The notes under the pieces were generated by a model. It worked only from the letters and a program-made list of their open reading frames with translations. It made no database searches and was not told the origin of the DNA. From Emmonsiellopsis sp. PD_33 (Eukaryota; Ascomycota; Eurotiomycetes; Onygenales; Ajellomycetaceae), in assembly GCA_032988165.1 (NCBI GenBank), contig JANTQF010000113.1:1-64000 (forward strand): DNA of 64,000 nucleotides, written 5' to 3'. A program made the position numbers and the translations under genes. Shown here in pieces: positions 48,836 through 59,418 of the stretch (its first letter is position 1; every line of letters starts with the position of its first letter).

Positions 48836-48849
48836 ATAGGGGGGGATAA
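48836..48849 (+). other. A3 polypurine tract
   Basis: AATAGGGGGGGATAA abutting the 3' LTR at 48850. Confidence 0.85.
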
Positions 48850-49103
48850 TGTGAAGGGCTATGCCCTTATACCCTATATCCATAGCTTGCCTGAACTTCA
48901 CCTGATCTCTGACTGCCCAATTGGATGCCTCCAATCAGGCCTTTGTATGAACATTTATCCACTCTGACCTTGCATAATTCCCTTCTATTTATATTGCACA
49001 ATCTTGTGATTCCTTTCCCTTTTTCCTTCCTTTCTCTAGTGATTACAATCTTGATTCTAGTGTATAGCTCGCATGATCCACTTATTGGAGCGCACCTGTT
49101 ACA
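48850..49103 (+). repeat. A3 3' LTR
   Basis: 254 bp, ending GAGCGCACCTGTTACA, with CpGs retained at 49070 and 49091. Followed by ATAAT (49104-49108). Confidence 0.95.
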
Positions 49104-49207
49104 ATAATTAACTATAGTAGGTATAAGAATTACTGGAACTATCATTTTCTTCTCAAAGGTCTTCCTATCTAACTCTAGAAGCTTCTACTCATAATTTCAT
49201 GTGAAAA

Positions 49208-50254
49208 CTAGTTTTTTCTCAAGTCTGATTTGATATCTTCAAAGTCCTCCTCTTCCTTAGGCTTAGTTTGCATATTCACAGATCATACAGGCAGTTTCAG
49301 GGGAACATGGGTGCTACAGTAGTTAGTAGCTCTGTGCCCAGGTTTGTTACAGTTAATATAAACACCTCAGGTGTGGTAGTCAGTAACAGTGGTGATAGTC
49401 ATATTAGGGATATGGAAACCATTCATATGAGCTATTGACTCCCAGTTCATAGTGTTTGAATTATGAGGCTGAGTTACTCTGGGGAAGGCTGCTCCAGAGG
49501 TAATAGGAATATTACCATAAATTTGGCTCTGAATGGCCTTAACCTCAGATAGATTGTTCTCTATACTATGGAGCTTCATGCAATATTTAAGGTATGTAGG
49601 AGGTTTGATGGAGGTGATGGTCTACTGCAGGAGCTCAAACTTGATAGCCTTTTTAAGTAGAGCTTTCTTGACAGTATCATCTCATAACTGGCTACTAACT
49701 TCTAGGATCTTCTGATTGAATCTCAGAAGAAAGATAATGAGTGGATCAGTCTTCTGATGAATATTATGCAGCCAGGTCAGGGCTTTCTGAGCCACTAAAG
49801 GGTTAGAGAAAAGGATATTAAGCTGATTGAGAATGATGTTAGAGATTATAGAAATAAGCTTAATATTAGCCTTCATCCAAGGGTGAAATCAGATGATGGT
49901 GATGCTAGAGAGTTGGGTGTAGATATATCAAGCCTAGTTAGTAAGAGATCTAATTGCAAGGCTGTCTAAAGTGATTTTAGCCTTCACACTGAGGCACCAG
50001 ACAGGGTATTTAAAGACTTGTTTGCCTGTAAATTTCTTGAGGGTGATGAGCCTCTCCTTCAGGCATTTCAGGAAGTCATTGAAAGGAGCAGTTGGATGAG
50101 TGGGGGTTAGAGCAAGAACTAGAGTTGATATGGGCATGTGATTTTATTTGATAATAAGGTTAATCTTATTTATAAGCTGCTGAATGAAGTTTCAGAATTC
50201 AGTATCAGAGCTCTGAGAAGGAATGCTGTCTTCACATAGAGGATTCATGTTTAT
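49208..50254 (-). pseudogene. A2 gag, with the start of pol left of it
   Basis: The minus-strand gag frame runs from 50254 (the ATG position of A1; mutated surroundings) to TAG 49208. SLEKFTGKQV-like and ILFSNPLVAQKALTWLHNIH stretches remain. The zinc knuckle is altered. The short pol segment 49,207-49,104 continues, after A3 is removed, into 43,535. Confidence 0.7.
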
Positions 50255-50551
50255 GATGGATTTAAAAGATTATTTGGATTTGGAGAGTTCAGAGAATTCA
50301 GGAAGTTTAGAGGATTTAAAAAGTTTGAAGGAAAATCTCATGAGATATTAATACAGACTGTTAGAGCTTTGAGGCCTTTTGCTGACACATCATCTAATAG
50401 AGCTGAGCTGAGTAAGTTATATTTTAGATTTTGAAAGAGTTTGCTATACATATGAATTATATTTAGAGGAATCTACTATATATGTGAGTCACATTTAGAA
50501 GATAAATATAATGAGGATCTCTGAGAAGAGATCAAGCAAGTAATTATAAAA

Positions 50552-50805
50552 TGTAATGGGTGTGCTCTAATAAGCAAATCATGTGAGCTATATGCTAGAA
50601 TCAAGATTGTAATTGCTAGAGAAAGGAAGGAAAAAGGAAAAGGAATCATGAGATTATATAATATAAATAGAAGGAAATTATGTGAGGTTAGAGTAGATAA
50701 ATGTTCATATGAAGGCCCAGTCAGAGGTGTCCAATCAGGCAGTTGGAGATTGAGTGAAGTTTGGGTGAGCTACAGATATAGAGTATAAGAGTGTAGCCCT
50801 TCATA
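50552..50805 (-). repeat. A2 5' LTR
   Basis: 254 bp, followed by GAAGT (50806-50810). Confidence 0.9.
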
Positions 50806-50810
50806 GAAGT

Positions 50811-52063
50811 CTTTTTATACTGTATCTCCTTAAGTAGTACTTATTCTGATTTTATATGGAATATCATCACTCTGAAGCCTCTCTGCTTGAAAGTATTAAC
50901 ATTAAAAAAGAGATAATACATGTTGTTGTAGTGCATCAGAAAGAGGCCCTTAGTAAATACTGTCTGTATGTTATTGAATGCTTTCTCTTTTTTTTCTGTA
51001 GGCTTTCTGAGGAATATCTAAGTAAAAAATTAGATCTAGAATCTTCTTTTTACTAATATATCCTTAAGGAGTATTGTCTTCTGTGCCTATAAGAATTCTG
51101 CATGATATGTGTAAAAAGGCACATAATTTCTTAGCCATTCTATCATATCAAGATAAGTCTTTAGATCCTTTAGGTTTTTGGGGAATATGATTTTCACCAG
51201 TGTGATGATGTAGTCCTCTATTAGAGTGAGGCTTAGAGATGAGACCTTATACCCTAATAATCTAACTGAAGGAAAACTAATAAATACCTTCTTTAAATTG
51301 ATGATAATGTTTTTATTATGAAATAGGCTAAAGATCTTTCTTAGGTATTTATCATATTTTTTCATGGTGATACTTGTAGTGACCAAGTCATCAATGTAGT
51401 AGTGGACAAACTTCTTGAATTTTTTAAGAAAGAGGTTGATTTTGTACTGTACATATACTAGTGAGTTTATATATCTTATTATAGTAATTAAGGAAATTTC
51501 CTATTTATGGTATGATACAACTGATAAGCATCATTGGTAGTCATAATAGACTCTTTATTAATAAAAGAAACTTATATAATTAAGAATAGTAATATAGTGA
51601 TACTCTTTTATGAAGTTGATGATCTCTACCTGCTGTGTCATTAGATATATATTAGGCTCAACTATCTTATTTAATTTCTAGATGTTAATAACAGGGCAGC
51701 CTTTCTGTATGCTATTTACTTCTTTCCAGACTATAAATACTGAGTATCTAGAGGAGGTGTGGTCTGTTGCTTATTTCATATACTCTTAAGCATATAATTT
51801 GTTGAAGAGTTCATCTATGACCTCATAGTCTTTCTGATCTAGAGGATATATCTTTACTTGAATCTAAAGCTTATAATTCTTCAGAGGTAAGAGGGGAATC
51901 TACATTCATTTATCTTCTAAAAGGTTTATAGTATTACTGTGATTCTCCTAGATTTTAAGAAATTTATTGTAAATCTATGCAAAGTATTTTGTAGTCTTCT
52001 TATTATTATAAATTGTTATATTATTAGGTAGTTTTACTTCTGCCCCAGTGGGGTTAATGTTAA
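50811..52063 (-). pseudogene. B pol, middle: reverse transcriptase
   Basis: The minus strand reads LPLKNYKL...VYPLDQ-like sequence (damaged), EVIDELFNKLYA, YSVFIVWKEVN, KLNKIVEPNIYLM, then the catalytic box HYYIDDLVT with YIDD intact (51,387-51,398). KVFISFPSVRLLGYKVSSL and LKDLKTYLDMIEWLRNYVPF follow. 51386-51087 is open for 99 codons. This is RT plus the start of RNase H of a Ty3/gypsy element distinct from families A and C. The upstream end joins 63,488 and the downstream end joins 39,674 once C and A2 are removed. Confidence 0.8.
52060..52063. repeat. Target-site duplication of element C (left copy)
   Basis: TTAA before the TG terminus; repeated at 63484-63487. The pol frame of element B is restored when one copy and C are removed, which supports a 4-bp duplication. 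Confidence 0.8.
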
Positions 52064-52382
52064 TGTAGTGGGGATCTGCTGTTGGGTTGGATCAATTTTT
52101 TGCTGAGGCTTTTCACTGCCAAGCACAGCCATGAAGATAGATATTTTCCTTTCATTGCAAGACATCATCTGTTTGTTCATGGATTTCTCATGCCAGTGCA
52201 TGCTTCTTTGAGATAGATCTTTTATTTCTTTTGTGTGTTACCTTATCATTCTATTACTATGTTATTTTATACTATAGATTGCCAATACATTCCTCCACTT
52301 CAACATCAATATCAATTCTTTTCTTGTGTTTGCTGCTGCCCTGTTCAGTGCCACCTGACACACATGCCCTGTCCCTGCTTCA
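52064..52382 (+). repeat. C 5' LTR
   Basis: 319 bp, TGTAGTGGGG...CTGCTTCA; the partner at 63165-63483 differs by transitions (for example CAACATCAATATCAA versus TGATATTGATATCAA). Confidence 0.92.
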
Positions 52383-52400
52383 TTGGTGCACACAATCAGA
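52383..52400 (+). other. C primer-binding position
   Basis: TTGGTGCACACAATCAG follows the LTR; TGGTGC would pair with a tRNA 3' end GCACCA. The tRNA cannot be named because the site has been mutated. Confidence 0.4.
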
Positions 52401-52915
52401 AATCATGAATGAATGAATAGATGACAGCATTGATATAGATAACTATGCTGAGTTCCTTTCCTCTTTTTCCTTTTCTTTTGTTGAGTATGCTACTCAATGC
52501 AATTCTCTTATTTCAATTTGTGATAGGCCTATTTGGTTGGAGCAGGCCTACAGCCTTGTAGCTGTACCAATGGCAATACTACCAGAAGAAAACCTCAAAG
52601 AATGGACTCACTGAACTATCAAATCCATCAAGCCATTCCTCAACAAATGCAGACTCTAGTGAGAAGAAAAATCTATAGTAGATCTTGTAGTTCCTTTTCT
52701 TTCTTGAGTCTCTGAACCTCTACCCACAAAAAGACACAGATATTACTATCATTATTAACCTATTTCTCATTTATAAATGAGAGTTACTTGTCTATTCATT
52801 TCTTTATTAATATATACCTTCTAAGCATACTCAGTTAAACTCCATCACACATCATTAAACTCAGTCAGGAAAAGCACTAGCTTCACCATCAAAAATTGAG
52901 ATTAACAGTGAGAAG

Positions 52916-55460
52916 ATGTTTAGCTCTATCAATTCCTCATTAGGCCTGCCTACATCTAGCAGTGCCTTGCCTCCTGAAAGCAGAATGGTTTATCAGCAGC
53001 TTATCATACTCATATTAGTTCCTGGATCCCTTAGAGCCCTCTCTTTTGATGGGAAGAATGTCACTCAGTTCATCAATCAGTTCAATGCTGTGCTGAAGCT
53101 GCACCATGTTCCTGAGGATGAAGTCTTGATAGTATTACACAACTATTACTCTATGGAACTGCAAGGCCATGTGGATTAGCTGATAAAGGACCTACAAACC
53201 TGAATGAAAATTAAGGCCAGATTGATGTCAGAGTTCTGGCAGGATGATACTTATCAATAGATGTACAATTAAATCTACCTAAATGCCCTATCTAGTTTCA
53301 AATAATCTTTCAGCTGAGATATTCTTACTTTCTGCTGTCAATTCCATGCCATTGCTGAGCTACTAATTAGCTAGAATGAAATCTAGGAATCTCTTGCCTA
53401 CTAATTGTTCTTACAAGGCCTGTCTGATGGAGTTCATAAGAAGGCTTTTTATAAGGCTAGGTTTGACCAAAACAACCCATCTGAGTGGAAGATTTCAAAG
53501 GTTTGTAAAGCTACAGCTGAATCTCAGGAAGTCAAGGAAAAGATAGCATAGATAATCACACCTGACCTGAGTTCTCATATAATGCTACCTACTCAGCTGC
53601 CTTCTGCTTAACCTATCTTCAATCCATCTACCCTAGCTGTACTAAGACCTCAAGTGGCCCCCTCTGCACTACCTGCTTCTTCTAATTCAGCTTCAAGGAA
53701 TTTGAATGACAGCTTGCTTGAATCTCTCATCAACCAGATGGATGCACTGTCACTGACTATCATAGGTTTCCAACAGTAGGAGAATATACAATAATCAGCT
53801 GTGGTACCATGCATCTTCACCCACCAGGGATCTATCAATCCTGCTTGAGATCTCACAAACATTTCCTATTATAAGATACAGCATGGCCCTGGCAGTTCAT
53901 ATCAACCTCAATCTGAAAGCATGTCACAATATGATCACCCTCCTCATGCCTGTTAGGGTTATAGCAACTTCTCTCACATACTCTCTTAGTGTCTCCAAAT
54001 CAGCAAGCTGATTGACCAGGGAAAGATCCATCAAAATAGAATGAGCAAATATTTTGACAGACATGTGATGTAGTATGGCCTAAAAATCAATATAAACTAG
54101 TATAAACCACACATTGTCATCATTAAGTATACTCTTAAGTAGAGATTCACACCTCCCATTGTCTTATTAGCAGTAAAACTTCATAATAATAGCAGCATTC
54201 TTGTTTCCTCTGACAGCAGCCTATTACCCACAGTCAATTTTATTAGCATATATAATATTGGGTTTGAAAGCAGTGCAGAAGAAGGCAACTCAGACAGCAA
54301 AGTAGAAGAGATTACTAGTATGATGATTGCTCAGGCTGCTATAGGAAATAGTAAGAGTAAAGAGTCAGCTGCTGATAAGAATCAATCTACACTCTTTAGT
54401 TAGATTGAAAAGAAGAAAGCCCTATCTTCCACTCATTCTTAAAGGGTCAGTCATTATTTAGATGGCTCCCAAAAATTAGTTTTATTTGCTGAGGACATCA
54501 TCTTACCTTTACTCAATCTCAATGAATCACAGACCTTTCTCAATAGTCAACTTCAGGAAGAAATGCCAACTCAGCTGATCAATGAAGCTGTGTCTGATAC
54601 TGAGATAATCAAAGCACCTGAGATTCAGAAGAAAATCATCCTCTATCATCCTAGAAAGTCTAAAGGGCTGAAACTATCTACCAAAATGAGAGACAAGGAG
54701 AACTGTGTCACTGCAACCCAGACAGTCTTTGAGAAAATCATGTGTCAAGAAATCATCAGAATTTAGCTTAAGGATATTATGACCTGCTCTGCCCAGTTGT
54801 AGCAGACATTCTTCCAGAATCTTTCAGCTGAAATTCAATAGCATATGATTAAGGAAGAATCTACTAGAGTCTCCTTTATTCAGCTTTCTCATCATGTCTC
54901 AGAATATGATCCTCAGTAGAACCTGGTGTCCATTGGCCATATCAAGTTTTCTGTTAGTATCAGAAAAGGTTGAACTGAAGTCATATTTAATAGAGGGGTA
55001 AAGATCAACTGCATGGTGAAGAGTACTACCTTGAGTTTTGACCTGATCATTCAGAAAGATATTCTCAAGTTAATTCTTGATGCTAGTGGTCAGCACAGTG
55101 ATATCATTGAAATCTATAAGGATGTCTCAGTTTATGTTGGATCTATATCTGTGCCTCAAACCTTCTTCATCCTAGAGTGCAGTTCCCATGAGTGCATTCT
55201 AGGCTGTCCCTATGAAAATGTGACTTAGTTAGTGTGACAGACAGATAATGTGGGTAGTATCACTATTATGATTTTTAACCCAGATAATGAGACCAACTAG
55301 GTATCTTTCCTTGGCTATTCTCCAGGAGACTATAGCAACAGACAGCTGGATGATCTTCATGGCAAGTGTCAGCCTTTAAACTAGAAGTGCTGAGTCTGAC
55401 TGATCTTCATGATGGTAGTAGTAAGTAAAGAGATGAAGTTAGAGTCAGCAGCATCAGTAT
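52916..55460 (+). pseudogene. C gag and retropepsin
   Basis: ATG 52916 opens 87 codons. The gag reads RALSFDGKNVTQFINQFNAV and continues as a capsid-like region (Q.HAIAELLIS, LFLQGLSDGVHK), then a Pro/Ser-rich linker. At 55,010-55,225 is an aspartic protease: KLILDAS with the catalytic Asp at 55,079, ending ILGCPYENV (family pattern ILGRP). Stops are of RIP type; the 71 codons 55013-55228 are open. The pol frame is -1 relative to this one, and the switch lies near 55.4 kb. Confidence 0.7.
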
Positions 55461-58400
55461 GATGAATAGCAGGGTAGAAATTCTATCACATAAGAGTAGT
55501 GAGAGGAAATCCAGCTAATTATAATTTCCCAGTCTGGGGCTAATAAATACCTCCAGCCAATCAGAGGTTACCATTCAATTATCCCAGAAATCTCTACTAT
55601 GTGTTCTCACCATTCTATAATAGTACTTTCAGTCATCCTCATGTGCTACATTTTCTTTCTTACAGTGCTCTGTCTCTAAAATTCATTGAGTTTATGGCAT
55701 TTAATTATACAATCTTTCTCTCTATGATTCTACTGAGCCTTCTCCTTGATCTTGTCACCTGATTGTCACCACACTGTACAAGTAAAAAGCAGATAAGATT
55801 CAGCCTCTCAATATGCTAGTGACAGATGGAGGGATGCCTAATAGGATAGATCAGTAGAGAGAGATTCATCAGAAATGATATTAAGATAACATTAAATTTA
55901 CAAAGAATCTATCTTCATCTTACAACCACCTGATCATGCCTTGTTTCTTGGATTGCCAGTGTGACTCTCACCTCACATCAGACAGAATAGAAAAGCTTCA
56001 AATCAGATCTATTTTGACACCCTAAGAATACAAGCTGCTGATTGAGATTTTACTCAGGCAGGAGAAGACATTAGCATGGAGCTTCAGTGATTATGGAAAA
56101 CTGGCTGAGAAAGTCTCTCTGCTGATTAAGATTCATACTGTTGAGTATGAAGTATAGTAGGCCTCTGAGTTTCCTATTCCTCAAAAATTGCTGCCAATGA
56201 TTATAGATATACTTTGTGAGTGAGTTGATTCCAGTGTCTTTAAATATTACTATAATTTATATTAGAATAAATGATTTCTCATTAAGAAGAAGGAGTCTGG
56301 GAAATACTGAATCATCAATGCCTGTATGGATATAAATGCTATTACAGTTTAAGATGCCTATATCCCTCCCAGTGCTGATGCTTTTATAGAAGATTTCACT
56401 GGGTAAGTTATCATTAGCATGATAGATTTCTTTTCTAGATATAATCAGATCACTTTGCATGAGGATAGCTGCAACATAACTATCTTTCAAATCCTAATTG
56501 ACCTTCTTCACCAGATAATATTACTATAGAGTGTCACAAATTCTATTGCCACCTTCTGCTGAGTCATAGCTCATATTCTCTACTTGAATATTTCTCATTA
56601 GGCAGATAATTTCATGGATAACATCAGTGTGAAAGGTCTGTAATCTCAGTACAACAATGAAGAGGTTATACCAGGAATTCATCAGTTTGTTTTAAAGTAT
56701 CTTCAAAATCTAGATCAGACTCTAGTTAGCATCAAGCTCTTAAATATATGCATTTAGATTGCAAAATCTGAGTTCAGCTACTTCAGCATGATTCTTGTTG
56801 AATATATCATCAATGCTGATAGGTGCCATTCTGAGGCCACTAAAATTATCAAAATCATTGAGTGGCCCAAACCAACTGAGATCATTGGGGCCTGTGCCTT
56901 CATCAGCATTTATGTGTATTATCACATCTGAATTCTAAACTTTGCCCTCATTTCCAACTCAATCTATATGCTGTTCAAGAAAAATGCCTTTTTCATCTAA
57001 GGACCCAAGCAATTAAGTGCCATGTCAGTTCTGAAGATAGTACTAACAACTGCTCCTACTCTGTACTGCATTGATTATTCCAATGATGCTGGGGATATCA
57101 TGGTTACAACTAATATCAGCAAGTATGACTGGGGAGGAACACTAAGTCAGCAAGATGTTGGGAATAGGAAGCTACATTCCTATCAATATGAAAGTGGGAT
57201 TTAGAGCTCAGCAGAAGTAAAGTATAACACAGGAAAGTAAGAGTATCAAGCTGTCCTTAAAATATTAAAGAAATACTAATATTATCTGTATGATATTCAC
57301 TTCATTCTCAAAACTGACATAAAAACCTTGATTACTCAGCTTAACTGAATGGTCACTGATCTTCCTGGCACTCTAGTGACTAACTAACTTGCCTGAATTT
57401 AGATGTTTGATTTTGATATTCATCACATTTCTGAATAGATTCATAGTGCTGCTGATGATCTTTCTTGATGATCACCTGCTAATGATAAAATATCTAAGAA
57501 TCAAAATATCAATGAATTCATTGAGGTAGAGCTCAATTACATCAGTATGGCTTCTACTACTATCCCTAACTTCAATGTTCCTGACAATACTAATAGTAAA
57601 GAATCCCATGTTTTTTTATCATCCTATTTCAATCACAGCAAATCAATCATCAGATATCTCACCACCTTGAAGCAGCCTGATGATATCCCTCATAAGGTTT
57701 TCCCAAAGTGGTGTAAGTATGTACTGAACTATGTGGTGCATGAGCAACATCTATTTCACCAGTCAGGTAAAGGGATTCCACTGAGGTATGTGGTGGATGA
57801 TCCAGATGAGCAGAAGGAAATCATTACTCAGATGTATGATAAGTCAGGCTATAAAGGCTGCAAGGCAATCAACCATAAGATCTCTTAGTAATATTAGTGG
57901 GAAGGCCTGTTCACTGATGTCAAGGCATATTACAAGAGATGCTATGAGTGTCAGTTTCAGAAAAGTAATCACCTCAAAGAGCTGCTGTATCCAACTCACC
58001 ATAACTATTTGTAGAATAAGTAGTGTATTGATGTCATCAAGTTTCTGAAGAACTGGGGGAAATTGTGTGTGATTATTACTTGGAATGACCTCACTAGCTG
58101 GATTGAAGATCAGCTCCTCACACATGTAAAAGCAGAACACATGGCCCAGTTCATTTATAAGAATATCATATACTGACATGGCTGTTTCTGAGAAATGGTA
58201 TGTGATGGTGGGCTGGAAAATCAGAAGTGAATCAGGATTCTCACTACTAAGTATTATGTTAAGTAGATAATGATTTTACTGTACAATATGAAAGTAAATA
58301 GTATGATTGAATATAGCTATCACTCTATTTTAGATGCACTAGCAAAGCTTACTGTAAATAGGAGGAATTGAGTTAATCATTTTCACTTAGCATTGTAGGT

Positions 58401-58968
58401 AGATCATGTCTCCATTTAACAGTCAACAGGTAAGATGCCATTCTATCTGTAATATGACTATAATGTTATCCTCCCTATTGAGCTTGAGGTACTAATATAG
58501 CAAACACTTTCATAGCACACTATTTGCTCTTATGCCAACTTAATATACATGCAGATTCAACAGTTAGAGAGACAGAATGAGAACCTAGAGAAGGCAGCCT
58601 TTCACCTGCAGTGTATATAAGAGAAAAATCAGAATCTATTCAATGAAATTAAATAATTAGTATGCAATTTAGTTCAGGTGGGAGATCTCATCCTTCTGCA
58701 TGATACTAAAATAGAGATATCCTATTCCATTAAACTTAACTTCCAATGATTGGGTCCATATTATGTATAAGAAGCAAATCATGAGAAAAACACTTACTAC
58801 CTTAAAGAACTGGATGGCACATCATTCCACAACACCACTGCAGGTAACCAGATAAAGAAATTTTACCTTCATAATGACTAAATACTGGCAGTGTTGGATA
58901 ATGCAGATCCAGTGGAAAATAGTGGTGAGGAGAAAGAAGATGTGAGTGGGAGAGAGAATACTTTGTAG
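55381..58968 (+). pseudogene. C pol: RT, RNase H, integrase
   Basis: Plus strand, one continuous frame. ILTPQEYKLLIEIL-like entry (TAA for Gln), then PIPQKLLPMIIDIL, RIINACMDINA-type and IPPSADAFIEDFTG, IDFFSRYNQITL. The catalytic box at 56,611 reads FMDNISVKG, with the second Asp now Asn. WPKPTEIIGACAFI and YGVHF-type RNase H sequence precede an integrase. Its zinc-binding and linker region (57,547-57,888, 113 open codons) reads PLRYVVDDPDEQKEII and ends with YYKRCYECQ. The core reads CIDVIKF and VCDGGLENQ. TAG 58966-58968 ends the frame. No chromodomain was found, unlike families A and B. Confidence 0.75.
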
Positions 58969-59418
58969 TCTCTAATTCCTCATGATAAAAGTTTTACAGT
59001 TATTATCTGATTACTGTATTTATTTCCTTATTCTGTTCATTCTTTCTTTATTTCCTTTATTTGGCTGTATCTGCTCATCAGTTTATTTCCTTTATTAGCT
59101 ATCTCTTTATGGTTTAAATGCCAGTATGAGTAGTATGCTAGGATCTGGATGCATCTTCACATTCCTTTGCAGTTTTCTTTGTTTCTTTCATTTTATAGCT
59201 ATTAAAATAGTAGTATGCCTTTCTTATTCTCTCATTTTGCTGGCCATGGCTGCCTTTTGCATCTTGCATTTGAAAAACCATAAGAGTACACTCTGCCCTG
59301 CATTCTCCTTTACTTCTCTTTCACCATCATCACAGATATCTTAGCCTTGCCTTTAAACTAACTTACACAACTTATGATAACACCATATCTATGATTTCCC
59401 TCACCACCTTCCTGCAAA

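Larger units (their letters stand above)
43541..49103 (+). mobile_element. LTR retrotransposon A3 (family A), youngest insertion
   Basis: 5,563 bp, plus strand, opposite to its host A2. TGTGAAGGGC...TGTTACA termini, 254-bp LTRs and a perfect ATAAT duplication. It lies in the protease region of A2 pol. Confidence 0.95.
39675..50805 (-). mobile_element. LTR retrotransposon A2 (family A), split by A3
   Basis: Minus strand. The span minus A3 (5,563 bp) and one ATAAT copy is 5,563 bp, the same as A1 and A3. 254-bp LTRs and a perfect GAAGT duplication, with insertion inside element B pol. It is the most mutated of the three; for example the RT box reads YLNN (42,429-42,440). Confidence 0.95.

Noticed and set aside
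39675..50805. Possible assembly artefact (inverted A3 within A2)
   Set aside because: Perfect target duplications, LTR pairs and exact length after excision argue for genuine nested insertion; A3 also differs from A2 at many sites.
57844..58179. 111-codon minus-strand frame in element C
   Set aside because: Shadow of the integrase coding sequence on the plus strand.
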